In this document: piece by piece, positions 53,304 to 61,166 of the stretch | Layout: every line of letters begins with the position of its first letter | Position numbering within the stretch: the first letter of the stretch is position 1 | NCBI RefSeq assembly: GCF_041321095.1 | Contig: NZ_JBGGWE010000001.1 | Location: forward strand, 558,001 to 622,000 | Direction: 5' to 3' | DNA: 64,000 bases | Source of the DNA: Fibrella arboris | Lineage (GTDB): Bacteria; Bacteroidota; Bacteroidia; Cytophagales; Spirosomataceae | The notes under the pieces: model-generated | What the model saw: the letters and a program-made list of their open reading frames with translations, nothing else | Databases searched by the model: none | Told to the model about the DNA's origin: nothing | Translations under genes and position numbers: made by a program

Positions 53304-53696
53304 TTAGAATAAATTCTTAATGTCGATGTTGCGATACTCGTGCTCTTCGTCGTTGAAAGGCAGATTCACCGTTACCCGACCATACTCATGCTCCGCCTCA
53401 ATATGTTCGGCGTCGATAAAATCGGGAATGTCAATCACTTTCAGGAACATAGGCACTGCCAGCCGTTGACCCGCCGATTCGCTATCGTGAACCAGCAGCG
53501 TGTACAGAACCAGTTTATTGCCCTCTACCAACACGTTGAATGAGTTGGCGCTAACGCCGGGGGCCAACAAGCGAATGACCAGCCGGTCGTCTTCGCGCTT
53601 TACTTTCATTTCCGTCAGGCTCGATCCGCCATACAGCGTATTGAGCAAATCGATTTGTCCGCCTGTTCCTTTAAACACATGATCTACCGTTCTCAT
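53304..53696 (-). CDS. Hsp20/alpha-crystallin-like protein
   Basis: The 130-residue protein has the shape of a small heat-shock protein. It has strands at MKVKREDDRLVIRLLAPGVS (about 30-49), NSFNVLVEGNKLVLY, FLKVIDIPDFIDAEHIEAEH, and the AxxxxGxLxI-like end EYGRVTVNLPF. The usual C-terminal I-x-I motif is replaced by NIDIKNLF. Identity as a holdase is inferred from the fold only. Confidence 0.7.
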   Translation of the reverse strand: MRTVDHVFKGTGGQIDLLNTLYGGSSLTEMKVKREDDRLVIRLLAPGVSANSFNVLVEGNKLVLYTLLVHDSESAGQRLAVPMFLKVIDIPDFIDAEHIEAEHEYGRVTVNLPFNDEEHEYRNIDIKNLF

Positions 53697-53790
53697 AGTA
53701 CGTGTTGTTTACTGTTCAATGCTATATAGACAAAAGCTGTGCCTGGGGGTTTAAAGCGGCTTTTATGTGCCAGACTGACAGATAAAAACG

Positions 53791-53821
53791 GCCAAAACAT
53801 CAGCTATTCAGACGTTTTGGC
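53791..53821. repeat. 8-bp inverted repeat in the hsp20-hemC divergent gap
   Basis: GCCAAAAC (53791-53798) pairs with GTTTTGGC (53814-53821). It lies between divergent genes, so it may be an operator. No T-run follows. Confidence 0.4.
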
Positions 53822-53947
53822 GCTTAAAAGATCTTGAACGGCCTTCTGGCAAATTTTGGCAGAAGCAGTTGATTTGTAGCAAAAATTACGCACAACGTGC
53901 AGAAGCGTGAAACGTGGTCTACACCCACTAAACTGGTCAGCACGTTG

Positions 53948-53955
53948 TACCTTTG
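53948..53955 (+). promoter_or_regulatory. -7 box of hemC (near-leaderless mRNA)
   Basis: TACCTTTG matches TAnnTTTG and ends 4 bases before the hemC ATG at 53960. The same GTACCTTTGCA string precedes ruvX. The transcript should begin at or next to the start codon. A -33 TTG is not evident at the standard distance. Confidence 0.5.
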
Positions 53956-53959
53956 CACT

Positions 53960-54883
53960 ATGCATATTCGAATTGGAACCCGCAGCAGCCGACTGGCCCT
54001 ATGGCAAGCCGAATATATCCAGCAGTTGCTACAGGCCGGAGACATCACCTCAGAGCTTGTCCTGATTGAGACAAAAGGCGATCAGATTCTTGATCGATCG
54101 CTCTCGAAAATTGGCAGCAAGGGCGTCTTCACGCAAGAATTGGAAGATCAGCTTCGGTCAGGCGCGATCGATATTGCCGTTCATTCGGCCAAAGATTTAC
54201 AGTCGAGCCTGCCCCCGGATCTGAGCATCATTGCTTTCACCGAACGCGAACGCGTGAACGACGTGCTCGTTAGCCGCAACGGATCGCTATCGCTCACATC
54301 CGGTCAGGCATTCACGATAGGTACGTCGTCGACGCGGCGCGTGGCGATGCTTCGTCATTATTGCCCGCACATTAACGTGGTGGATATGCGGGGAAACCTG
54401 CAAACACGCCTTCGCAAGCTCGACGAGGGCCACTGCGATGCGCTGCTGCTGGCCTACGCCGGTGTTCACCGCATGCAGTACGACGACCTGATTGCCGAGA
54501 ACCTGCCGATCAATGATTTCACGCCTGCCGTTGGGCAAGGCAGTGTGGCCATCGAAGCTGCCGATACGCTGCCGCTCGATAAACTCGCTCAGGTACGCTC
54601 CCTGACAAACCATGAGCCGACGGAAGCCTGCCTGAAAGCCGAACGGGCTTTTCTCCGTCGACTGGAAGGGGGGTGCAGCATTCCTGTGTTCGCATTGGCC
54701 ACCTGGGCAGGCGATGAAATTAGTCTGACGGGTGGCCTGATTAGTCTTGATGGGGCCACTATGCTCCGCGAGACCTTTTCCGGACCACCCGCTCAGGCTG
54801 AACAGCTAGGCCACGACCTCGCCGAAGCCCTGCTTACCCGTGGCGGCGACGAGATCCTGCAAGACATTCGAGCAGCGTTATAA
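53960..54883 (+). CDS. hemC: Porphobilinogen deaminase (hydroxymethylbilane synthase)
   Basis: HemC joins four porphobilinogens to hydroxymethylbilane in heme synthesis. The start MHIRIGTRSSRLALWQAEYI gives 307 residues; the frame upstream to 53897 covers the promoter. Motifs are FTQELEDQLRSGAIDIAVHS, GTSSTRRVAMLRHYCP, VDMRGNLQTRLRKLDEG and the cofactor Cys in RRLEGGCSIPV (near 233). Other hem genes are not in the window. Confidence 0.95.
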   Translation: MHIRIGTRSSRLALWQAEYIQQLLQAGDITSELVLIETKGDQILDRSLSKIGSKGVFTQELEDQLRSGAIDIAVHSAKDLQSSLPPDLSIIAFTERERVNDVLVSRNGSLSLTSGQAFTIGTSSTRRVAMLRHYCPHINVVDMRGNLQTRLRKLDEGHCDALLLAYAGVHRMQYDDLIAENLPINDFTPAVGQGSVAIEAADTLPLDKLAQVRSLTNHEPTEACLKAERAFLRRLEGGCSIPVFALATWAGDEISLTGGLISLDGATMLRETFSGPPAQAEQLGHDLAEALLTRGGDEILQDIRAAL

Positions 54884-54886
54884 CTC

Positions 54887-54985
54887 AGTTTACTGTTTGC
54901 CGTTTACTGTTTTCCGTTGCGCTGCTAACAGGTCATTTACGGGTTAGCAGCGCAACGGAAAACAGTAAACGGCAAACAGTAAACT
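54887..54985 (+). repeat. Perfect 43-bp-arm heptad inverted repeat between hemC and the GNAT gene
   Basis: Arms 54887-54929 and 54943-54985 are exact complements. The left arm parses as TTTACTG (54889), TTTGCCG (54896), TTTACTG (54903), TTTTCCG (54910), apex TTGCGCTGC (54917), then TAAC. The loop is 13 bases. It starts 3 bases after the hemC stop and ends 8 bases before the next ATG. Confidence 0.96.
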
Positions 54986-54993
54986 CCCTCCCC

Positions 54994-55431
54994 ATGACCA
55001 TCAGACTTGCCCAAACTGACGCCGATCTGCGCCGCTGCCTGCCGGCTTTGCTGACCTTGCGTCCGCATTTAACCGACGAAACCGCGCTGGCTTTACTGCA
55101 TGAACAACTGGCTAATGACCGGTTCAGCGTTGCTTTTATCGATCTCGGCGATGATGCACCGGCGCCCGCCGTAATCACTTTCCGGCGGATGACGCTGCTG
55201 GTTTCGGGGAAGACCATTTATATCGATGATCTCTCGACGATTTCTGAAGGCCGGGGCAAAGGATACGCCGGGGCACTGGTCGATTTTGTGATTGAGCAGG
55301 CCCGGCAAATGGGTTACCAGACCGTTTCATTAGATTCGGGACAGAATCCGACCCGCTACGATGCGCACCGGCTTTACCTGAATAAACGATTTAACATCAC
55401 CAGTCATCATTTTTCGCTCAACCTGACTTAA
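54994..55431 (+). CDS. GNAT-family N-acetyltransferase
   Basis: The 145-residue protein has the GNAT core. It has IYIDDLSTISEGRGKGYAGA with the acetyl-CoA-binding RGKGYAG near 88-94, and DFVIEQARQMGYQTVSLDSG followed by the typical RxxAHRLYLNKRF end. The substrate cannot be told from sequence. It follows hemC in the same direction across an inverted repeat. Confidence 0.87.
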   Translation: MTIRLAQTDADLRRCLPALLTLRPHLTDETALALLHEQLANDRFSVAFIDLGDDAPAPAVITFRRMTLLVSGKTIYIDDLSTISEGRGKGYAGALVDFVIEQARQMGYQTVSLDSGQNPTRYDAHRLYLNKRFNITSHHFSLNLT

Positions 55432-55618
55432 AGAGTAGATTAGTTTTTTAGATGTAGTGTTGCTTTGGGCTGTAAGTTGCTGACGCTGGGCCCTTCGACC
55501 AGGCCGGTTCGCCGCTGCGATCCCCGACAGGCTCAGGGCCTCCCTAGCGACGCCAGACAAGTGCAAAAGCAACACCACGCCAACTAACTGTTAACCCTCT
55601 TTCACTCTTTCCACTCCC

Positions 55619-56884
55619 ATGAATCTCGCCAAAATAAGTTGGAGTAACCTGGTCGACAAGCCACTCAGCAGCTTCCTGAGCGGGCTGCTCATGACGCTCG
55701 GTATTGCCATCATCTCGCTGTTGCTGCTCCTGAATAAGCAGTTGCAGGATCAGTTCAGCCGTAACATTCGGGGTATCGATATGGTGATCGGCGCCAAAGG
55801 GTCACCGCTGCAACTGATTCTGTCGAGTATTTACCAGATCGATTCGCCGGTAGGCAACATTCCGCTCGCCGAGGCTGAACGACTAACGCGTAATCCGATG
55901 ATCAAAACGGCGATTCCGCTGGCGATGGGCGATAGCTACAAGTCGTTTCGGATCGTAGGCACGAACAAAAAATACCTCGATCATTTCGGGGCCAGTGTGG
56001 CGCAGGGACAGCTGTTCAAAGACGACCTCGATGTAGTGATCGGTACCCGCGTGGCGGCGGCGACCGGCCTCAAAGTGGGCGATAGCTTCGCCAGTCAGCA
56101 CGGGCTGGATGCCAATGGGGAAGAACATGGCGATAAAAAATACAAGGTCGTAGGTACGTTGGCCCCTAGCAACAGCGTCTGCGATCAACTGATTCTGACC
56201 AACGTATCGAGCATCTGGGCGGTGCATAACCATGACGAAGGCCATGAAGAAGTAGCTACGGGACCGGGCGGCGCCACAGCAGCAGACGAGCATCACGACG
56301 GTGATGAAGCACACGAAGATGAGCACGGACCGGAAGCGGCTGGACCAGAGATTACGAGTATGCTTGTGAAGTTCCGGAATCCGATGGGTATGATGCTCAA
56401 GCGCGGTATCGACAACAACTCGAAACTACAGGCCGCACTTCCCGCCATTGAAGTAAACCGGCTGTTCGATCTGCTCGGCGTTGGCGTACAAACCCTACGC
56501 GGTCTGGCGCTGGCGATCATCATCGTGGCGGGCATCAGCGTCTTCGTTTCGCTCTATAACTCGCTGAAAGAACGACGCTACGAAATGGCCCTGATGCTCT
56601 CGATGGGTGCCACCCGCGCTCAACTCTTCGGCATGCTGTTGCTCGAAGGGCTGGTATTGGCCCTGATCGGTTTTGTGGCGGGTCTGGCCCTAAGTCGCCT
56701 TGGACTTTGGTTACTGTCACAATTTGTGGAAGGCAATTACCACTACAGTTTCAGCGATGCTGGTATTCTGCCTGACGAATGGTGGCTCCTGGCTGTTGCC
56801 GTTGGCATTGGCCTCGTAGCCGCCGCCCTGCCCGCCATCGGCGTATACCGGATGAATATTTCACGAACATTAGCGGAGGAATAG
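55619..56884 (+). CDS. FtsX/MacB-type ABC transporter permease with a His/Asp/Glu-rich loop
   Basis: The 421-residue protein has one N-terminal membrane helix (about 17-38), a periplasmic MacB-like domain, and three C-terminal helices (about 296-320, 340-365 and 385-410) with the FtsX-like motif SLYNSLKERRYEMALMLSMG. The periplasmic domain carries an insert near 203-242 very rich in His, Asp and Glu (HNHDEGHEE, DEHHDGDEAHEDEHG), which could bind metal ions. No ATPase gene is adjacent, so it must pair with one elsewhere. An intergenic stretch of 187 bases precedes it. Confidence 0.85.
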   Translation: MNLAKISWSNLVDKPLSSFLSGLLMTLGIAIISLLLLLNKQLQDQFSRNIRGIDMVIGAKGSPLQLILSSIYQIDSPVGNIPLAEAERLTRNPMIKTAIPLAMGDSYKSFRIVGTNKKYLDHFGASVAQGQLFKDDLDVVIGTRVAAATGLKVGDSFASQHGLDANGEEHGDKKYKVVGTLAPSNSVCDQLILTNVSSIWAVHNHDEGHEEVATGPGGATAADEHHDGDEAHEDEHGPEAAGPEITSMLVKFRNPMGMMLKRGIDNNSKLQAALPAIEVNRLFDLLGVGVQTLRGLALAIIIVAGISVFVSLYNSLKERRYEMALMLSMGATRAQLFGMLLLEGLVLALIGFVAGLALSRLGLWLLSQFVEGNYHYSFSDAGILPDEWWLLAVAVGIGLVAAALPAIGVYRMNISRTLAEE

Positions 56885-56888
56885 ACAT

Positions 56889-56992
56889 AAAGGAGGAAAG
56901 GGAGAAGGGAAGAAAGGAGGAAGGAGGCTAACGCGTCATCCACTTTTTCCTCCCTCCTCCCTTTCCTACCCCTCCTCCCTTTCCTCCCTCTT
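56889..56992 (+). repeat. Purine/pyrimidine imperfect inverted repeat filling the permease-murE gap
   Basis: A purine strand (AAGGAGGAAAGGGAGAAGGG type) from about 56889 is followed by a short mixed loop and a pyrimidine strand (CTCCTCCCTTTCCT type) that ends right before the murE ATG. The arms are similar but not in register. It has the same design as the elements at 37652 and 61953. Confidence 0.8.
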
Positions 56993-58495
56993 ATGCAACT
57001 TTCTAACCTTCTTTATAAAGTCTCGCTTTTTGCCACGGCGGGCGATATGAACGCCGAGGTGACGCACCTGACCATGGATTCGCGTCAGGTACGTTCCGGG
57101 AGCCTGTTTATTGCCGTGCGCGGTACCGTTTCTGACGGACATACGTTCATTCCGAAAGCTGTCGATCTGGGTGCCACGGCGATTTTATGCGAAGAGCTCC
57201 CCGTCGAACGTGCCGACTCGGTGACGTATGTCCAGGTGGCCAATGCACCGCAGGCAATGGGTATAGCGGCGGCTAATTTCTACGGACATCCGTCGAAGAA
57301 GGTGAAGCTGGTGGGCGTAACGGGCACTAATGGCAAAACGTCGGTGGCCACGTTGCTGTTCCGGTTGTTCCGGTCACTGGGATATCGCTGCGGTTTGTTA
57401 TCGACGGTGCAGAACCAGATCGATGATACGGTTATTCCGGCGACACACACCACGCCCGATTCCATCACCATCAACCAACTGCTGACGCAGATGCTGACGC
57501 AGGGATGTACGCATGTGTTCATGGAAGTAAGTTCACACGCGGTAGTGCAGGAACGCATTGCGGGACTGCATTTCGTTGGGGGCATTTTCACCAACATCAC
57601 CCACGACCACCTCGACTTTCACGGTACGTTTGACAACTACATCAAGGCGAAAAAGGGCTTTTTTGATCAACTGCCCCGCTCGGCCTTCGCGCTGACCAAC
57701 GCCGACGATAAACGGGGACTGGTGATGCTGCAAAACACACTGGCCCGGAAAGAGAGCTACTCGCTGCAAACGCTGGCAGCATCCACTGTGGGTACGTTCA
57801 AAGGCAAGATTTTGGCCGACGGCCTGTTTGGCCTGGAAATGCTGGTCGACGAGCGGCAGGTGTGGTTCAAGCTCATTGGCCGGTTCAACGCTTATAACCT
57901 GCTGGCGGTCTACGGCGCAGCCGTGTTGCTGGGCGAAGATGAAGAAGAAGTGCTAACCGAGCTATCAGCGACATTACCACCACAGGGCCGTTTCGAGCAG
58001 GTAGTCGCTGATAATCGGATCGTGGGTATCGTCGACTATGCCCATACGCCTGATGCGCTGCAAAATGTACTGGAAACGATCACCAACCTTCGGCAGGACA
58101 ATGGGCAGGGTATGCTACCAAAAATCATTACCGTAGTTGGTTGCGGCGGCAACCGTGACGCAACCAAGCGGCCCATTATGGCGCAGATTGCGGGCAAGTT
58201 CAGCGATCAGGTGATCTTGACGTCCGACAATCCGCGTTTTGAAGACCCGATGGCTATTCTGGAGCAGATGCAGGCGGGCCTGTCACCCGTTGATTACAAG
58301 AAAGCGCAAACCATCGAAGACCGGAGGGAGGCTATTCAAACGGCCGTAAAGCTGGCCAAACCCAACGATATTATCCTGGTGGCCGGTAAAGGTCACGAGA
58401 CCTATCAGGATATTCAGGGCGTAAAACACGATTTTGATGACAGGCAGGTGCTTCGCGAGGCATTTCAAAGTGCTAACTTTAGGGCCAAAGAGTAA
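56993..58495 (+). CDS. murE: UDP-N-acetylmuramoyl-tripeptide synthetase (meso-diaminopimelate-adding)
   Basis: MurE adds the third residue of the peptidoglycan stem. The 500-residue protein has the ATP-binding GVTGTNGKTSVATLL near 108, MEVSSHAVVQERI, TNITHDHLDFHG and VVGCGGNRDATKRPIM. The substrate motif DNPR (TSDNPRFEDP near 402) marks specificity for meso-diaminopimelate. It is followed by mraY, with no murF between them. Confidence 0.95.
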   Translation: MQLSNLLYKVSLFATAGDMNAEVTHLTMDSRQVRSGSLFIAVRGTVSDGHTFIPKAVDLGATAILCEELPVERADSVTYVQVANAPQAMGIAAANFYGHPSKKVKLVGVTGTNGKTSVATLLFRLFRSLGYRCGLLSTVQNQIDDTVIPATHTTPDSITINQLLTQMLTQGCTHVFMEVSSHAVVQERIAGLHFVGGIFTNITHDHLDFHGTFDNYIKAKKGFFDQLPRSAFALTNADDKRGLVMLQNTLARKESYSLQTLAASTVGTFKGKILADGLFGLEMLVDERQVWFKLIGRFNAYNLLAVYGAAVLLGEDEEEVLTELSATLPPQGRFEQVVADNRIVGIVDYAHTPDALQNVLETITNLRQDNGQGMLPKIITVVGCGGNRDATKRPIMAQIAGKFSDQVILTSDNPRFEDPMAILEQMQAGLSPVDYKKAQTIEDRREAIQTAVKLAKPNDIILVAGKGHETYQDIQGVKHDFDDRQVLREAFQSANFRAKE

Positions 58496-58609
58496 AAGAG
58501 AGAATGACGGTCCGCCGTTGCGGTGAAAGAGTGAGCACCGCTGCAGAAGATGTCCGTACGTAGCCACACTCGCTCTTTCACCGCAACGGCGGACCGTCAT
58601 TCTCTCTTT
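58495..58609 (+). repeat. 41-bp-arm inverted repeat between murE and mraY
   Basis: Arms 58495-58535 and 58569-58609 pair with one mismatch that would be G-U in RNA. The arm reads AAAGAGAGAATGACGGTCC and GCCGTTGCGGTGAAAGAG. A pyrimidine tract of 8-base TTTCnnnn units (58607-58635) then leads to the mraY ATG. The first bases overlap the murE stop codon. Confidence 0.93.
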
Positions 58610-58637
58610 CGCCCTTTCTCTCTTTCACTCTTTCGCT

Positions 58638-59849
58638 ATGCTTTATTACCTCTTCCAGTACCTCGACCGTGCTTTTGATTTCCCCGGCGCGCGGGTATTC
58701 CAGTACATTTCGTTTCGCGCACTTGGCACGGTGATCTCGTCGCTGTTGATCGCCGCCATTTTCGGACGGCGGATCATTGATCAACTCAGGAAGTTACAGA
58801 TTGGCGAGTCGATTCGGGATTTAGGGCTGGAAGGGCAGATGCAAAAGCGCGGTACGCCGACCATGGGTGGTTTCATCATCATGGCCTCGCTGGTTATTCC
58901 GGTGCTGCTGTTCGCCAAACTCTCGAACGTCTACATCATCCTGCTGCTGGTGTCGGCCATCTGGACCTGCCTGATCGGCTTCATCGACGACTACATCAAG
59001 GTGTTCAAGAAGAACAAAGAAGGACTGGAAGGTAAATTCAAAGTAGTGGGGCAGATTGGCCTGGGCCTGATCGTCGGTCTGACGCTCTCCTTCAACCAAT
59101 ACGTGAAAATCCGGGTTTATGACAAGCCGGCCGCCGGGGCCATTGTTCGACAGCTAACTCGTTATCAGGACATTCACTCAACCGTTTCAACGATTCCGTT
59201 CCTAAAAAACAACGAGTTCGACTACAGTTCGTTGCTCTTCGGCATGGTCTCCACCGACTATACATGGATCGTTTACACACTGGTTTGCATCTTCATTATC
59301 ACGGCCGTATCCAACGGTGCCAACATCACCGACGGCATTGACGGGCTGGCCGCAGGTACGTCGGTTATTATTGGCCTGACCATCGGCGTGCTGGCCTACG
59401 TATCGGGTAACGCTCGTTTCGCCGATTACCTGAACATCATGTACATCCCCAACTCGGGTGAACTGGTAATTTTCTGCGCTGCCTTCGTGGGGGCCTGCGT
59501 GGGCTTTCTCTGGTACAACTCGTACCCTGCCCAGGTGTTTATGGGCGATACGGGTAGCCTGATGCTCGGCGGTGTTATTGCGGTGCTGGCGCTGACGATC
59601 CGAAAAGAACTGCTGATTCCGGTCATGTGCGGCATCTTCCTGGCTGAACTGGTGTCGGTCATTGCGCAGGTGAGCTATTTCAAATACACGAAAAAGAAGT
59701 ACGGCGAAGGCAGACGAATACTGCTGATGTCGCCGCTCCACCATCATTTCCAGAAGAAAGGCTATCACGAAGCCAAGATCGTTACCCGCTTCTGGATCGT
59801 CGGTATCATGCTCGCTGTCATGACTCTGGCGACGTTGAAACTACGCTAA
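58638..59849 (+). CDS. mraY: Phospho-N-acetylmuramoyl-pentapeptide transferase
   Basis: MraY makes lipid I on undecaprenyl phosphate. The 403-residue protein has about ten membrane segments and the motifs RGTPTMGG-like KRGTPTMGGFIIM, FIDDYIKVFKKNKEGLEGKF, NGANITDGIDGLAAGTSV, FMGDTGSLMLGG and the His motif SPLHHHFQKKGYHE. It is longer than the E. coli enzyme through a central insert (about 165-205), which is common in Bacteroidota. It follows murE. Confidence 0.95.
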   Translation: MLYYLFQYLDRAFDFPGARVFQYISFRALGTVISSLLIAAIFGRRIIDQLRKLQIGESIRDLGLEGQMQKRGTPTMGGFIIMASLVIPVLLFAKLSNVYIILLLVSAIWTCLIGFIDDYIKVFKKNKEGLEGKFKVVGQIGLGLIVGLTLSFNQYVKIRVYDKPAAGAIVRQLTRYQDIHSTVSTIPFLKNNEFDYSSLLFGMVSTDYTWIVYTLVCIFIITAVSNGANITDGIDGLAAGTSVIIGLTIGVLAYVSGNARFADYLNIMYIPNSGELVIFCAAFVGACVGFLWYNSYPAQVFMGDTGSLMLGGVIAVLALTIRKELLIPVMCGIFLAELVSVIAQVSYFKYTKKKYGEGRRILLMSPLHHHFQKKGYHEAKIVTRFWIVGIMLAVMTLATLKLR

Positions 59850-59860
59850 AAACTAAGCCG

Positions 59861-59943
59861 ATAGTCAATAGTCGGTAGGCGCGCTGCTAGTTAACCGGTC
59901 CGCTGTTTGGTAGCGCAACCATCGACTGCCGACTATTGACTAT
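59861..59943 (+). repeat. Heptad inverted repeat between mraY and fabD with an unequal arm
   Basis: ATAGTCAATAGTCGGTAG (59861-59878) pairs with CTGCCGACTATTGACTAT (59926-59943) with one mismatch. The left side then reaches the apex GCGCTGCTA, while the right side has an extra 7 bases (CCATCGA) before TAGCGCAA. The units are TAGTCRR heptads. fabD starts 13 bases later. Confidence 0.88.
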
Positions 59944-59956
59944 TTTTGACTCTTAT

Positions 59957-60841
59957 ATGAACGCATACATCTTTCCCGGCCAGGGTTCCCAGTTTACCGG
60001 AATGGGCCACGACCTCTATCAACAGTCAGAGCAGGCCAAATCGTTGATGGATCAGGCCGATCAGATCCTGGGCTTCAGCCTGACCAACGTGATGTTTACC
60101 GGAACCGACGAGGAGCTGAAGCAAACCAACGTAACGCAGCCAGCCATCTTCCTGCACTCGGTTGTTAAAGCGCTTACCGCCGAAAACTTTGCCCCTGACA
60201 TGGTAGCGGGTCACTCACTCGGCGAATTCTCGGCCCTGGTTGCGGCCGGCGCCCTTTCATTTGAAGACGGACTCCGGCTGGTAGCGCAACGCGCCGACGC
60301 CATGCAACGCGCCTGCGAACTGAACCCATCGACGATGGCCGCCATTCTGGGTCTTCCCGACGCGGTGATCGAGCAGGTTTGTGAAGTAGTGAGTGCTGAA
60401 ACAGGCGAGATTGTGGTACCAGCCAACTACAATTGCCCTGGTCAGGTGGTTATCTCGGGCAGCAACGAAGGCATTCGCGTGGCCTGCGAACGGCTGAAAG
60501 AACTAGGCGCTAAACGGGCATTACCGCTGCCGGTAGGTGGCGCGTTCCACTCCCCGCTAATGGAACCCGCCCGTGCTGACCTGGCGCAGGCGATTGAAAA
60601 TACACCCTTCCAGACACCGCGTTGCCCGATCTACCAGAACGTGAACGCGCAGCCCTCTACCGACGTACCCACGATCAAGGCCAACCTGATTGCGCAACTC
60701 ACCGCCCCCGTCCGCTGGACACAGTCGGTCGAAGCCATGACTGCCGATGGTGCTACCCTCTTCACCGAATGCGGCCCCGGCAAAGTGCTGCAAGGCCTGG
60801 TGAAGAAAATCGCGCCGAGCGTTGAGGTGGCGGGTATCTAA
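59957..60841 (+). CDS. fabD: Malonyl-CoA:ACP transacylase
   Basis: FabD loads malonyl groups on acyl carrier protein. The start MNAYIFPGQGSQFTGMGHDL sets the ATG at 59957. The 294-residue protein has the nucleophile in VAGHSLGEFSALVAAG (near 90), Arg in RADAMQRACE, and His in GGAFHSPLMEPA. It ends LQGLVKKIAPSVEVAGI. No other fab genes adjoin it. Confidence 0.95.
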   Translation: MNAYIFPGQGSQFTGMGHDLYQQSEQAKSLMDQADQILGFSLTNVMFTGTDEELKQTNVTQPAIFLHSVVKALTAENFAPDMVAGHSLGEFSALVAAGALSFEDGLRLVAQRADAMQRACELNPSTMAAILGLPDAVIEQVCEVVSAETGEIVVPANYNCPGQVVISGSNEGIRVACERLKELGAKRALPLPVGGAFHSPLMEPARADLAQAIENTPFQTPRCPIYQNVNAQPSTDVPTIKANLIAQLTAPVRWTQSVEAMTADGATLFTECGPGKVLQGLVKKIAPSVEVAGI

Positions 60842-60850
60842 AAAAGGGAG

Positions 60851-60952
60851 TTTAACACAGAGGAACAGAGGTTTCACAGAGAAACAGAGTATTTCTTTTG
60901 TAGAAAATACCAACTCTGTTTCTCTGTGAAACCTCTGTTCCTCTGTGTTAAA
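60851..60952. repeat. Perfect 40-bp-arm inverted repeat after fabD
   Basis: Arms 60851-60890 and 60913-60952 are exact complements around 22 bases. The arm is TTTAACACAGAGGAACAGAG followed by GTTTCACAGAGAAACAGAGT. It is the same family as 47602-47701. It lies in the 325-base convergent gap 60842-61166. Confidence 0.95.
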
Positions 60953-60962
60953 AACCTTCCCC

Positions 60963-61118
60963 CCGTTATCGCTCGCCTGTGGCGAGTGACGACTATCTAC
61001 AGGGCCTCCGGCCCGGTGGTAGTAGTGAACCTGATGATTACTTCTAACCAGTAAATAGGAATCATCGGGCCGGAGGCCCTACAGATAGTCGTCACTCGCC
61101 ACAGGCGAGCGACAACGG
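60963..61118. repeat. 58-bp-arm inverted repeat with nested hairpins
   Basis: Arms 60963-61020 and 61061-61118 match at 53 of 58 positions, and all five differences are transitions. Each arm holds smaller palindromes, TCGCTCGCCTGTGGCGAGTGA and GGGCCTCCGGCCC. The first also occurs near 53170-53190. After the element, 61119-61166 holds nothing recognisable. Confidence 0.92.
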
Positions 61119-61166
61119 CAATCAGCAACCTTTCACCGTGCGGCAGACCGCTCTTTCACTCATTCG

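Noticed and set aside
59202..59768. Minus-strand open frame of 188 codons opposite mraY
   Set aside because: It is antisense to conserved MraY motifs and is Gln/His/Arg-rich, typical of shadow frames.
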